Source: CAMDMI01 sp044379485
Lineage (GTDB): Bacteria; Bacteroidota; Bacteroidia; Cytophagales; Flexibacteraceae
Assembly (NCBI GenBank): GCA_044379485.1
Contig: JBIPOE010000004.1
Span: 55,992-119,991, forward strand
Direction of reading: 5' to 3'
Length of the DNA: 64,000 bases
The notes beneath the pieces are model-generated. The model worked only from the letters and a program-made list of their open reading frames with translations. It had not been told where the DNA came from and made no database searches. The position numbers and the translations under genes were made by a program. Positions 8,438 to 18,580 of this stretch are shown one piece after another. How positions within the stretch are numbered: position 1 is the stretch's first letter; each line of letters starts with the position of its first letter.

Positions 8438-8959
8438 ATGAATAAGGAACAAAAAGGACAGGTTATAGCTGAACTTGCAGAAAAGTTTGGTGCTACACCT
8501 AATTATTATTTCGCGGATGGTTCTGGCTTAACTGTTGCAAAAACAGATAATTTCAGAAGAGAATGCTTCAAAAGAGGCTTTGAATATGTAGTTGTTAAAA
8601 ATACCTTGATTGAAAAGGCTTTGGAAAGAAATGAAATGGTTGACGAAACCTTCAATTCTTCCGTGCTTAGAGGTTTTACAGGGATAATATTCTCTGAAGA
8701 TCCAAAAGCACCTGCCAAACTTTTGAAGGAATTTTCAAAAAATAACAATGGGCTTCCCGCCTTTAAAGGTGCCATTGTTGATAAATCGTATTTCTCTGGT
8801 GCTGATCAGTTGGATACTTTAATGACCCTGAAAACTAAAAACGAATTAATTGGTGAAGTAATCGGATTGCTTCAGTCTCCAATTAAGAATGTTGTTTCTG
8901 GTCTAAAAGCGTCTGGATCTACCATCGCAGGAATAGTGAAAACATTGTCCGAACGTTAA
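8438..8959 (+). CDS. rplJ: 50S ribosomal protein L10
   Basis: L10 anchors the L7/L12 dimers to the ribosome stalk. The N-terminal rRNA-binding domain includes 'LTVAKTDNFRRECF', and the C-terminal helix that binds L7/L12 follows near residues 140-173. The length is 173 residues. It starts 2 bases after rplA and is followed by rplL after 32 bases. Confidence 0.96.
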   Translation: MNKEQKGQVIAELAEKFGATPNYYFADGSGLTVAKTDNFRRECFKRGFEYVVVKNTLIEKALERNEMVDETFNSSVLRGFTGIIFSEDPKAPAKLLKEFSKNNNGLPAFKGAIVDKSYFSGADQLDTLMTLKTKNELIGEVIGLLQSPIKNVVSGLKASGSTIAGIVKTLSER

Positions 8960-8991
8960 TTTTGGTTGAACTTTAAAATTTAAAAAGAAAA

Positions 8992-9372
8992 ATGTCTGAT
9001 CTTAGTAAACTTGCCGAACAGTTAGTAAATCTTACTGTAAAGGAAGTAAATGAATTGGCCGGTATCCTGAAGGATGAGTACGGTATTGAGCCTGCTGCTG
9101 CTGCCCCTGTAATGATGGCAGGTGGTGGAGCTGGAGCTGATGCACCAGCTGTAGTTGAAAAAACTGCTTTTGATGTTATCCTTAAAAGCGCAGGCGCTTC
9201 TAAGCTTAATGTTGTAAAACTTGTTAAAGACCTTACAGGTCTTGGCTTGAAAGAAGCAAAAGATTTAGTTGATGCTGCTCCAAAGCCTTTGAAAGAAGGT
9301 GTAGCTAAGGATGAAGCTGAGGCCTTGAAAAAGACCTTGGAAGAAGCTGGTGCTGAAGTAGAAATTAAATAA
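8992..9372 (+). CDS. rplL: 50S ribosomal protein L7/L12
   Basis: L7/L12 is the multicopy stalk protein that recruits translational GTPases. The N-terminal dimerisation domain (residues 1-35), an Ala/Gly-rich hinge (about 36-52) and the globular C-terminal domain with 'LVKDLTGLGLKEAKDLVDAA' are all present. The length of 126 residues is normal. It is the last gene of the operon here: two hairpins and the tmRNA gene follow in the place usually taken by rpoB. Confidence 0.98.
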   Translation: MSDLSKLAEQLVNLTVKEVNELAGILKDEYGIEPAAAAPVMMAGGGAGADAPAVVEKTAFDVILKSAGASKLNVVKLVKDLTGLGLKEAKDLVDAAPKPLKEGVAKDEAEALKKTLEEAGAEVEIK

Positions 9373-9374
9373 TT

Positions 9375-9440
9375 AAAATTGCCTTCGGGCAATTTAAAAT
9401 TTCTTTATCAAAGGTCGGATTTATTTCCGACCTTTGTGTT
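9375..9440 (+). terminator. Two hairpins after rplL
   Basis: The first hairpin is AAATTGCC-TTCG-GGCAATTT at about 9376-9395. The second has a perfect 10-bp stem AAAGGTCGGA (9410-9419) / TCCGACCTTT (9426-9435) followed by the T-rich GTGTTT. Neither has a long T run, but together they most likely end the secE-rplL transcript just before the tmRNA. Confidence 0.65.
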
Positions 9441-9445
9441 TACCT

Positions 9446-9777
9446 GGGGTCGACTGGTTTTGACAGCGGGTGGTTTACTCTAATTGCATGCAAGGTTTGT
9501 TCAGTTCCTTTAAAAATTGTTCACTCGTACACGGCGAAGATTCTTACGCCTTGGCTGCCTAATCGGAGATTAGGGTTAGCCTTTGTCCATCTGAAGTTTT
9601 CTGTCTGGCTTCAGAATATTGGGCATCGACACATTCAGGATTTAAGTCCCATCCAGGTAAGGCTTAGATTATCACCTGGAAAACCAATATAAGTTGTCAG
9701 CACTTCAAGTCTGAATAAGCATGTAGACGTTTTAGTTGGCTCTTGCCTGGACGTGGGTTCGAATCCCTCCGACTCCA
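9446..9777 (+). ncRNA. ssrA: Transfer-messenger RNA (tmRNA, SsrA)
   Basis: tmRNA rescues stalled ribosomes and tags the unfinished peptide. The tRNA-like ends pair (GGGGTCG at 9446 with CGACTCC ending at 9776), the 5' part has the typical GACTGGTTTTGACAG, and the 3' part has the T-arm GGGTTCGAATCCC. An internal reading frame, GGC GAA GAT TCT TAC GCC TTG GCT GCC TAA at 9533-9562, encodes the tag GEDSYALAA, of the G-E-x-x-Y-A-(L/M)-A-A form seen in Bacteroidota. The molecule is 332 bases long, CCA is not encoded, and a terminator follows. Confidence 0.96.
9533..9562 (+). other. tmRNA proteolysis-tag reading frame (GEDSYALAA)
   Basis: Nine codons plus TAA inside ssrA, starting at the GGC resume codon after CTCGTACAC. 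The C-terminal Ala-Ala is the degron recognised by ClpXP-type proteases. Confidence 0.92.
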
Positions 9778-9781
9778 CAAC

Positions 9782-9820
9782 AAAGACCTGGTAATTTTTG
9801 ATTATCAGGTCTTTTTGTTT
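9782..9820 (+). terminator. Terminator after tmRNA
   Basis: The stem AAAGACCTG at 9782-9790 pairs with CAGGTCTTT at 9806-9814, extended by TAA/TTA pairs near the loop, then TTGTTTT. It lies 4 bases past the tmRNA 3' end. Confidence 0.85.
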
Positions 9821-10560
9821 TATTTCGATTTGTGAATTGACGACCAAAGAACAGGCCGCTCCGATTGAGCTTTATTTCATTTGTTTGTAATTGCAACAAA
9901 CATTTGGCTCTTCTGGAGCCTAAATTCAATGGACAAAAGCGTGAAAAGAATTTCAATTCTATTTCTCTTCTTAATGTTAATCTTTTGGTATTTTTTTAAA
10001 CCCAATTTTATTTTATGCCTTTTAATTCCAGTTTGAAATTTTTTTAAAAATTTTCCCATCAAATTAGTAGAACCAAAAAAAATGTCCTATAATTGAGTTC
10101 TGTAACCAAGACATTTTTAGTCATTTTTAGTATTTGCCAATCATTATTGAAATTTTGGCAAAAAATTTGGCTTATTTTAAAAATTTCTAAAATTACAATT
10201 AGTTTAACCAAATCTTATTTTTCGAAAATATTAACCAAAAAGAAAACCAATATTTCAAAACATTGAATTAGCCCCATTTTTATAATGTGTATTCATCGCA
10301 ATAGGGTAAGGTGATTTTCGATTTTTGAAATATAATAAATAAAAGGGAAACCAGTATTTCTTTAAAATTTTACTTTTTTAGAGATATACCAAGGTTACTT
10401 TAAAGGACTTTTACATAAATACACAAACCGTTTTACCAATTTTACCAAGAAAGTATGATTACACTCTACACCTATCTTCGTGCAAGCTTTCACCTGAAAA
10501 CTGAGGCACAAACCCGACCTATTCTTTTAAATTTTTTCGTTTAACCAATTCTAATTTTTT
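9821..10560. other. AT-rich intergenic region, no gene seen
   Basis: About 740 bases between the tmRNA terminator and the giant secreted-protein gene. Short open frames exist on the minus strand, but they are Lys/Asn/Ile-rich and look like AT-driven noise. Several TTAACCAA-like words recur (around 10201-10250 and 10541). It probably contains the promoter and a long leader of the downstream gene, but I could not place a convincing -7 element. Confidence 0.5.
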
Positions 10561-13500
10561 ATGCACACGTTAACTCGTTTAACAGGTGGCAGATATGGTA
10601 TGTATCTGAACCGCCTAATGCTCATTTTTGCCCTCGTGAGCGGGGGGAACGCCATTGCCCAACCTACTTTTGTGGAAGGTACCTGGGTGAATGGAGGACC
10701 TTTTGACCCTGCTATCGGAACTCTCACCGACAGAGGAACCAACCGGTTTTTCCGTGGAGTATCTAACAATACCAATACCAACAGTACGGTTTTGTTTAAC
10801 AACCCTGGCGATAACTACACACCAAAATGGGCTGCTTCATCAGCAGGTATTTATCCTGCCAACGAACTCCATTCAGGAGGGGCCATTTTTAATGGTGGTA
10901 CTGATTTGAATTTCAGCACAACCAATGGACGTACTTATACTTTGATTATTGGTGAAAATGGAGGATCCAGCAACAATTTCTCTGTTTTGGAAACGGCTTA
11001 CACACCCAAAGACATTACAGCGGCAGATGCTCCTCCTTCAGAGGGTGTTTATCTTTCTCAAAATGTGGTGGTTACAGCTACTCTTTCAGCCACATTGTCG
11101 GTAGGAGAGAATTGTATTTTGCGTTGGTCAACGGATGCATTTGCAACAGTTAACAATTTCGCCAATATGGGTTTCATTTCCGGAACTACATATTCTGCAA
11201 CCATTCCTCCTCAGGCAGCAGGAACAACTATTACGTATTATGTTTTTACATCAGTAACCAGTACTTCCGGTGGGGGAGCCAACCAATTGAATGGAAATTC
11301 GGCTGATTATCTTTCTTTGAATACCTTTAACCAATCAGGACAAAATGTGTCTGGTGCAAACTGGTCTTATACTGTTCAGAATGCAATTGCCTCTGCAGGA
11401 ACTGGCACATGGGCTGCAGGTGGAACATGGTTAGGCGGAACTGCTCCAGGTGCAACCAACAATGTGGTAATCCGAAATGGTCATAACGTAACCCTTGGAG
11501 CTGTGGCTACATGTGCTACGCTAAATATTTTAACAGGCGGAACATTCACCAACAGCAGTAATATTCTTACAATACGCAGAGGCACTACAGATGCTTGTCC
11601 AGGTGGTGTTACGACTTTAACAAATAGCGGAACATTTACAGGAGGTACCGGAACTGTATTATTCGACAACAACGGTGCGGTAAGCCCGGTACACATTGTA
11701 AGTGGAACAGTTCCATTTAATAATGTTACGATTATAAATACCAATACCCCACAGGCAACCGGTGTAAATTTTGGGGCTGGGTCCACCATTAACGGAACGC
11801 TAACCATACGACAAGGTGGGTACGTTTGTACCAATGCGCCAACGTATGCAGCCAACTCAACCCTTCTTTATGATCAAAGTACAGGTCTTGGTGGGATATA
11901 TACAGCAGGTACAGAATGGACTCCAAATGCTACTTCAGGTCAAGGTGTTCCAGCCAATGTAAGCATAACCAGAAGTGGAGGTTCCGGAACATGGACCCTT
12001 AGTTTTGGAACATCCAACCAGTTTCGTCAATGTAACAATAGTCTATCGATCGCTGCAAATTCAGGATTTACGCTTTCAACTGTGATAGGAGGAGATGTTA
12101 AAGTTGGAGGAAATTTCACCATCACAGGAACGTTTACTCATAACAACCGTGCTTTATTTTGCGTAGGGCCATTGCTTCAAACCATCAACAGAGGTGCATC
12201 TGCAAATTTAGACCTTGCTTATTTTTTCATCAATAAAACAGCAAAAAAGGTAATCGTTGGAAGCAACATTGCCCAATTGAATGTAGGAATCACAGGTGCA
12301 TCTGGTACTGCGAATTGCTTTGAATTACAAGGCGCTACCAGTTACCTTGATATCGGTTTGAACAACAAACGTTTTGATTGCGGAAGAAATGTATCCATGG
12401 GCTCAGGCTCAGGCTTACTGGCTGGTTCAGCTTCAACTCCACGCGGAGATTTCAGGCCATCAAACGGTACAACTACAGCGGCCCTTCCTACAGGGGATTG
12501 GGGCACAATGAGTTTCAGGTCCGATTCATTACGGTTGAATACATTAACCATGAATATTACAGGAGGAACAGCTCCGGGAGTTACCTTAGGTTCTAATGCT
12601 TATTCTGCCACCACAAATCTCAATGGAGGTACACTTAAGATTGGAGATTTTACCTACGGGTTGAATAATAATACCGTTGGTCAGGGAATTTCGGGATCAG
12701 GCAGTTTAAGTGTTGGTGGATCGGGCACCTTAAATGTAACCAGCAATGCAATGACAGGAACCATGACAATGGCTGCGGGAAGCACTGTGAGACACACAGG
12801 AAATGGTAATGATGCGGTCCGTGGGGGCCAGTCGTATTCCAACCTTATTTTTTCTGGATCGGGTGGTACTAAAACTCTAAGTGCGGGTACTACTTCTGTA
12901 GGTGCAGCACTTACCATTCCAACAGGTGTTACTTTTGATATTCAGAATGGTCGTACCCTAAACATCACAGGAGCAGGTAGCCAGATCAGTGGAAGTGGTA
13001 CTTTAACTGTCGGTACAACCGGAGGAGGTTCAACAGTTAACGTAACTGGAAACTGGAATGGTCCCGCCATCAACTGTCCAAGCAATGCAGCCAATAACTC
13101 TACAGTTACCATACTAGGTGATCTTTTGGCCAATGCTGCCATTACTGCAACCGGGACTGTTTCTAATAACACCTTAGTAATTGAAGGTCAATGGTCTTCT
13201 ACAGGTACAATCACTACAAATTTCAGGACTGTTTACTACAGAGGAAATTCAGCTCAAGCCATAAAAGCAACCACAACCTACAATCGTCTACGGTTGAAAG
13301 GAGCGGATAAGACTTTGTCAGTAAATTCAGCGACCACCCTTGCAGATTCACTTAATCTTATGGGAGCGGTAAATTTAATCTTCCCATCAAATATTGCAGG
13401 TCAGATCACCACACTTACTTTGAATGGAACTTCTGTAGGGACTGGTAAAATAACCCCGGATGAGTCAGGCAGACTTATCGTGGCGGGTACCGGTACTGTA

Positions 13501-16500
13501 ATAGCAGCCTTACCAAACCATACCAATGCACCTGTTTTAGGATTTAATCCAGGAACCCTGGGTTGGCTGGATGTTACAAGAAACACCGCAACTTGTGTCC
13601 TTGTCATAACTACTAATATTACCGTAGGAAGATACAATTTTCCTTCGGCCAACGGATTTATCAGAATGACAAACGGTTCTGATTTTAACATTGTTGGGAC
13701 AACGAACACTGCTTTTAACGCAATTAATGCCAATCCTTCTGGTGTTACATACATTAATGGCAAGGGTACATTTGATTCCCAACGTTATATTCAATTGGAT
13801 CAGGGAAGCAGAATAACCTTTAGTCCAATACAAAACATTCTTATTGGAACCCAAATGGTGTTTCCGGTAGGTTTGTCTGCCAAAGCTTCCCCCGCTTTTT
13901 CATTGCCAAACGGACCGGGTACCTTTTCGGCCACAGCCGCCTCAACTACCGTTACAGGGGTTGGTACTACTTTTACAACAGAGTGTAACATAGGAGATTT
14001 GTTTGTTTATGTACCAACTGTAGGATCACCAATACCCATGGGGGTAATTTCAAACGTAGCTGCAACCAGCATTACTCTCTCTTCGAGAATTGATCCGGCA
14101 GCACCAGCCCGCGTTGCTGGTTCATTATACCAGGTAACACGGACCGCTAAACCTGTGATTTTGTCTCCTCAAACAGCTGATATTACAGCTGGTTCTCAGG
14201 TCATTTCAGTAGGATTGGAAAACCATTCAAACCCTGCTGGTGCCACCAATGGAACCAATATCAATGCATCTGCCTCTACACGACGATCAAATTGGTTGGC
14301 CTATGCCCACTCCACGTCTGCCACTCAGGAATTCTCTTTACGGCTGGAAGGAAATATTTCCAATGACTTTAATCAGTCCATGGTTTCTGCTTCCGTTGCA
14401 TTGTTCAGAACAACAGGTACTGTAACCTGGGAAAAATACAGAGTAGATGCTGGTTTTGGAAGTACAGGTGTAGGAAGTATTGCTACGAATACGCAATTTA
14501 CCAGAAATAGTGTTGGCTCCCTTAACTCAGATAATTTATTTGCCTTAGGACAAACAGGAGGTGATTTGCCGGATGATCCAACATTTACGTGGGTAGGAAC
14601 AACCAATAGCTGGACAACCACCGCCAACTGGAGTATTTCCGGAAGTGCGGATCCTTATCCAAACAGCACGGCACATTTTGTAAATATAGGGGCAGGAGGT
14701 ACCGCTAGTCCAACGCTTCCAGTTGCTACAACCAACGTGGCTACTATCTCTCAAAACCAAAAGACCTTAACAGTTCCAGGTGGTGCTACACTTAATGTAG
14801 GGGGTCAATATGTTCTAAATTTCCCAACAGGATTGTTGGTTGGTGGAACTGGAACCTTAACTACCTCTGGTGTTACTGCCACTGGTACAGCTTCGAGTTT
14901 TGATACGCAATTACTTCCAGGTTCTTATATTTACAGAGCATCTGATAACCTTTTTATGGGTATAGTGCGAACTGTGACAAGTGCAACTTCATTCACGTTT
15001 ATGAATATGGGCCACTTTGTTACCAGCCTTGAAAATTTTACGGTACCTACAGCATTTAACTTTATCAATCCGGCTCCAACGCCAATTGTGGGTACAGTTT
15101 CTGTTGATATTGCAATTAATGACAGGGCACTATCCATTTCTGGGGGCACTTTTTCTCCAGCAATGAAAGGAAGAGCTATAATTGATATTGGTACTGGTGC
15201 CTTGATTGGTGTTATTCAGGAGGTAGTGGATGCATCAAATGCCATTCTTGCTGCACAGGCTACGGTAACCTATTCTGGTGTTGCTGCCAATATATTGGAT
15301 GGAATTCCAACTTCAGGCTCTGGTTCATTGGTTTGCGATGATTTAAGTACAGTTATTTATGGATCTAACATCAGCCAAATGTTTGCCCCGGCCAGTTATT
15401 ACAATGTAAGCTTTGTGGATGGTAGAAGTCTTGCATTACCTGCAGCCCACATATATAGGGTTTCTTTTGCTACCAACCAGACAATTACCATTCGTGGAAA
15501 AATGGAAGGCAGATACTGGGTTATGCATTCACCCGTTACTGGTTTGACATATCAATTTCTAAATGGATCAAGTATGGACATAACTGTTCCCAATTTTAAT
15601 GGAGGTCTTGGTGTAACAGCTGGTCAACTTTGGAGGGCTTACAATGCCTTTAATCCAAGTGGAAACGTTCGTTTTGGTGCAGTGGCATCAGACAGGATTA
15701 ATGCCAAATTTACATATAATAGAAATGCTGATTTAACCTTCCAGGGGCCAGAATTCAGTATTTTTTCCAATGGCCGATGCGGGAACTTTGAATACATTCG
15801 GAATTCAAATAACTCATTCATCATCAATAGCGGCAATACATTTATCGTAAATGGAAATACCATTTTTACGAATAACGGAATTGGCGGAGATATTATGCGA
15901 TTTGGAAATGCAGGTTATACACCTGGCAACCAATGTAACATTTCGTTTCATGGTTCATTTACCTACAATGGTACAAATACAACGCAACCCGTATTTGCAC
16001 AATTTAATGGTAGTCTTCATAACTATACCTTTACAGGTCCTGGGGCAATTACTTTTCCTACCAACAATGGCAATATCTTTATTGGTAATGCAACAGGAGG
16101 GCCATTGACATTGAATGGAACTACACCAGGTTTCCTTAATCTTACATACAATAAACCAGGCGTAACCTTGACTTTACCAGCAGTAGCTAACAAACATTTG
16201 GTTTGCCTTGGTACATTAACCGTGAGCGGTGGTAGTATTGTTGCTCCAGGTTCACCTAACAATGGAGACATAAGCGGTAATGCCATGGTTATTAATGGAA
16301 ATGGAAACATAACTTCAAATGGTTCTAATTTTGTTGGAGCAGGTGCGGGTGGTATATCAGTTTCTGGAAATGGTTCTGTTACCATAGTCGGTGACGGTAA
16401 CTTTAGAACATTTGGCTCTCCAGGTGACGTAAACATAAGTGGAAATGCAGTTGTTAACTTGTCTGCATCCACAAATTTAATAGGTCATAGCAGTTCTCAG

Positions 16501-18339
16501 GATTGGATTCAAACTGGGGGAACAGTTACCCTTCCAGATGCTTCTACTTCACCATTCTCGGTTGCCAGAAATCTTAATATTTCAGGAGGAACCATTTCGA
16601 AACTAGCCGGAAATATTAATTTGAGTCCAACTTTTGCTGGAGGAAATTTCATTTATGATGGAGGAACAATTAATGCAGCAGGGGCCAATCTATTTATTAG
16701 TGGAACCACAAACAATCAAACTTTTGGAAGTACGACAGGTAAAACACTTACTGTTAATAATGTAACAGTAAACAAAGCTGCTGGAAATTTTGATGTGGTT
16801 TCTGGAAAAATAAGAGTTCTTAATCTTATGACCGTAACAGGCCCGGCAATTGTAACTGCGCAGCCTGGAAATATAACATTGGCTTCTTCTGCTACAAGTA
16901 CTGCAAGCATTGCCGCACTTCCATCTGCTGGTTCAGTAGCCGGTAACAACTGGACCATGGAGCGTTATGTAGGTGGAGTTGGTTCAGCTGCAGGATGGTA
17001 TTTGGCTGGTACGCCAATCAAAGGCCAGACTTTAGGCGATTGGAGTGATGATACATTTATATTTACACTTACAGGCCCTTGTGGTTTAGGTTTAATTGGA
17101 AATACAGGTACTTCTAATGTGTTTTCTCACGACGGGACCATTTCACCAATAGGCACCTATCCTGAGGTTGAACAATTTGGATGGAGACTTTCTGATTGTA
17201 ACCTGCCACATGGTGTAGGGAAAAGGATTTGGTTGGGAAACCAGTTTTTTGATTCATCACCAAGGTTATTGGATAATACTGGTGAAATGAATGCGGGTCC
17301 TTTCAATTTTTCAGTCCCTTATAATCTTACCGGTTATACTTCAACTGGTGGAGCAGGATGGAATTTTGTATCTAATCCTTATCCAAGTACCATTAACTGG
17401 CTTAATCCAGGTTGGACAAAAACCAATATGGATGGGGCGTTTTATCCCTGGAATGGAACTTTGGGAGTTTATGGATCATATTCTGCAGCAGGTGTTGCAT
17501 CTGATCCACTTTGGGTTTCCGGGGATATAGCTTCAAGCCAGGCTTTCTTTGTCCGTGCTAATTCGGCTGGGGCTGTACTTTCAGCCACTGAAGCAGTGAA
17601 AACAGCTACGAATAAAACTTTTTTCAGAACGGCTAATTTTAACAATTTGTTGAGATTTAAAGTTACTTCCTTAAGCAATCAAAAATATGATTGTGGTGTA
17701 ATTATGTTCCATCCAGAAGCAACTGAAGGTTATGATGAGCAGTTTGATGCCAGTAAATTCTCGAATTCATTTATAAACTTAAGTTCAAGAAGTAATGACA
17801 TCGATTTATCTATTAATACTTTTGCCGATCTTAATGAAGACAGGGTTATTCCACTTACATTAAAAGTAAATCAACCAGGACAATACCAGTTTTCTTTCAC
17901 TGGTTTGGAATCTTTTGATGCAGGAACACAAATGTATTTGAGAGACAATTATTTGGGTGAGGTGACTCCAATCACAGAAGGATCTGTTCAAAACATAGAA
18001 ATTAATGGAGATGCAAGCTCTCAAGGTGCAGACCGTTTTGAAATTATATTTTCTCCAGAGGCGGTTACAGCCACTAAAAAAGCTATACCATCTTTCGCCA
18101 CAAGTGTTGTCCCAAATCCATCCAATGGAAACAAGCTTACTTTGTTGTTGCAAAATGCAGGTTCAAATCAAACCAAAGTAATGATTACAGATATGCTTGG
18201 AAAAGTGTTGATGAATCAGGATTTCGTTGCTTCTGGAAATGCTATTTCTTTGGAGCCAAATCTTGCTGCCGGTGTTTATCAGGTTTTGATTTCAAATGCT
18301 GGAAAAACTTCTGTTCAGAAAATTGTTGTGAACAAATAG
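10561..18339 (+). CDS. Giant secreted T9SS-sorted beta-helix-like surface protein
   Basis: A 2592-residue secreted protein. A signal peptide is visible (hydrophobic 'LMLIFALVSGGNAIAQ', cleavage after about residue 34); an ATG at 10600 would give a shorter normal signal, so the start is not certain. An Ig-like domain follows near residues 155-270. Most of the rest is Gly/Thr/Asn/Ser-rich with recurring 'GTLT' and 'NVT' turns, as in parallel beta-helix adhesins. A 'GWYLAGTPI' and 'GWNFVSNPYP' module precedes the end at about residues 2140-2290. The last 78 residues form a type A T9SS sorting domain: 'VVPNPSNG', 'ITDMLGKVL', 'GVYQVLI' and a basic end. It should be exported by the GldLMN-type system and anchored at or released from the cell surface. 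No catalytic motif was recognised. Confidence 0.88.
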   Translation: MHTLTRLTGGRYGMYLNRLMLIFALVSGGNAIAQPTFVEGTWVNGGPFDPAIGTLTDRGTNRFFRGVSNNTNTNSTVLFNNPGDNYTPKWAASSAGIYPANELHSGGAIFNGGTDLNFSTTNGRTYTLIIGENGGSSNNFSVLETAYTPKDITAADAPPSEGVYLSQNVVVTATLSATLSVGENCILRWSTDAFATVNNFANMGFISGTTYSATIPPQAAGTTITYYVFTSVTSTSGGGANQLNGNSADYLSLNTFNQSGQNVSGANWSYTVQNAIASAGTGTWAAGGTWLGGTAPGATNNVVIRNGHNVTLGAVATCATLNILTGGTFTNSSNILTIRRGTTDACPGGVTTLTNSGTFTGGTGTVLFDNNGAVSPVHIVSGTVPFNNVTIINTNTPQATGVNFGAGSTINGTLTIRQGGYVCTNAPTYAANSTLLYDQSTGLGGIYTAGTEWTPNATSGQGVPANVSITRSGGSGTWTLSFGTSNQFRQCNNSLSIAANSGFTLSTVIGGDVKVGGNFTITGTFTHNNRALFCVGPLLQTINRGASANLDLAYFFINKTAKKVIVGSNIAQLNVGITGASGTANCFELQGATSYLDIGLNNKRFDCGRNVSMGSGSGLLAGSASTPRGDFRPSNGTTTAALPTGDWGTMSFRSDSLRLNTLTMNITGGTAPGVTLGSNAYSATTNLNGGTLKIGDFTYGLNNNTVGQGISGSGSLSVGGSGTLNVTSNAMTGTMTMAAGSTVRHTGNGNDAVRGGQSYSNLIFSGSGGTKTLSAGTTSVGAALTIPTGVTFDIQNGRTLNITGAGSQISGSGTLTVGTTGGGSTVNVTGNWNGPAINCPSNAANNSTVTILGDLLANAAITATGTVSNNTLVIEGQWSSTGTITTNFRTVYYRGNSAQAIKATTTYNRLRLKGADKTLSVNSATTLADSLNLMGAVNLIFPSNIAGQITTLTLNGTSVGTGKITPDESGRLIVAGTGTVIAALPNHTNAPVLGFNPGTLGWLDVTRNTATCVLVITTNITVGRYNFPSANGFIRMTNGSDFNIVGTTNTAFNAINANPSGVTYINGKGTFDSQRYIQLDQGSRITFSPIQNILIGTQMVFPVGLSAKASPAFSLPNGPGTFSATAASTTVTGVGTTFTTECNIGDLFVYVPTVGSPIPMGVISNVAATSITLSSRIDPAAPARVAGSLYQVTRTAKPVILSPQTADITAGSQVISVGLENHSNPAGATNGTNINASASTRRSNWLAYAHSTSATQEFSLRLEGNISNDFNQSMVSASVALFRTTGTVTWEKYRVDAGFGSTGVGSIATNTQFTRNSVGSLNSDNLFALGQTGGDLPDDPTFTWVGTTNSWTTTANWSISGSADPYPNSTAHFVNIGAGGTASPTLPVATTNVATISQNQKTLTVPGGATLNVGGQYVLNFPTGLLVGGTGTLTTSGVTATGTASSFDTQLLPGSYIYRASDNLFMGIVRTVTSATSFTFMNMGHFVTSLENFTVPTAFNFINPAPTPIVGTVSVDIAINDRALSISGGTFSPAMKGRAIIDIGTGALIGVIQEVVDASNAILAAQATVTYSGVAANILDGIPTSGSGSLVCDDLSTVIYGSNISQMFAPASYYNVSFVDGRSLALPAAHIYRVSFATNQTITIRGKMEGRYWVMHSPVTGLTYQFLNGSSMDITVPNFNGGLGVTAGQLWRAYNAFNPSGNVRFGAVASDRINAKFTYNRNADLTFQGPEFSIFSNGRCGNFEYIRNSNNSFIINSGNTFIVNGNTIFTNNGIGGDIMRFGNAGYTPGNQCNISFHGSFTYNGTNTTQPVFAQFNGSLHNYTFTGPGAITFPTNNGNIFIGNATGGPLTLNGTTPGFLNLTYNKPGVTLTLPAVANKHLVCLGTLTVSGGSIVAPGSPNNGDISGNAMVINGNGNITSNGSNFVGAGAGGISVSGNGSVTIVGDGNFRTFGSPGDVNISGNAVVNLSASTNLIGHSSSQDWIQTGGTVTLPDASTSPFSVARNLNISGGTISKLAGNINLSPTFAGGNFIYDGGTINAAGANLFISGTTNNQTFGSTTGKTLTVNNVTVNKAAGNFDVVSGKIRVLNLMTVTGPAIVTAQPGNITLASSATSTASIAALPSAGSVAGNNWTMERYVGGVGSAAGWYLAGTPIKGQTLGDWSDDTFIFTLTGPCGLGLIGNTGTSNVFSHDGTISPIGTYPEVEQFGWRLSDCNLPHGVGKRIWLGNQFFDSSPRLLDNTGEMNAGPFNFSVPYNLTGYTSTGGAGWNFVSNPYPSTINWLNPGWTKTNMDGAFYPWNGTLGVYGSYSAAGVASDPLWVSGDIASSQAFFVRANSAGAVLSATEAVKTATNKTFFRTANFNNLLRFKVTSLSNQKYDCGVIMFHPEATEGYDEQFDASKFSNSFINLSSRSNDIDLSINTFADLNEDRVIPLTLKVNQPGQYQFSFTGLESFDAGTQMYLRDNYLGEVTPITEGSVQNIEINGDASSQGADRFEIIFSPEAVTATKKAIPSFATSVVPNPSNGNKLTLLLQNAGSNQTKVMITDMLGKVLMNQDFVASGNAISLEPNLAAGVYQVLISNAGKTSVQKIVVNK

Positions 18340-18359
18340 GTTCAACTTTAATAAAAGTG

Positions 18360-18391
18360 AAAAGGCCGGGTGAAAACCTGGCCTTTTTTTA
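18360..18391 (+). terminator. Terminator after the 2592-residue protein gene
   Basis: The stem AAAGGCCGGGT pairs with ACCTGGCCTTT (one G-T pair) around a GAAA-type loop and is followed by a run of T, about 20 bases past the stop codon. Confidence 0.85.
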
Positions 18392-18580
18392 TGTTACCAA
18401 ATTGTAAACAAGCCAGAATATTCCTAACATTTTCCTAATTTATACATCATAATCAGTTGATAATAAGATTCTTTATTTGAGGCCGAAATCAAATTTCGGA
18501 AACAATGAATTCTTTTTTGGAACGCTTTCTCATTTTACTATTTCTCCACAGGTTTAAATTTTAATTTGGGAGGATCAGAA

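Noticed and set aside
9635..10062. Minus-strand frames across the tmRNA 3' part and the AT-rich region
   Set aside because: They overlap the tmRNA or consist of AT-driven Lys/Asn/Ile-rich sequence with no homology signal.
9750..10560. Integration site (att) at the tmRNA 3' end
   Set aside because: No second copy of the tmRNA 3' sequence and no integrase gene is visible in the window.
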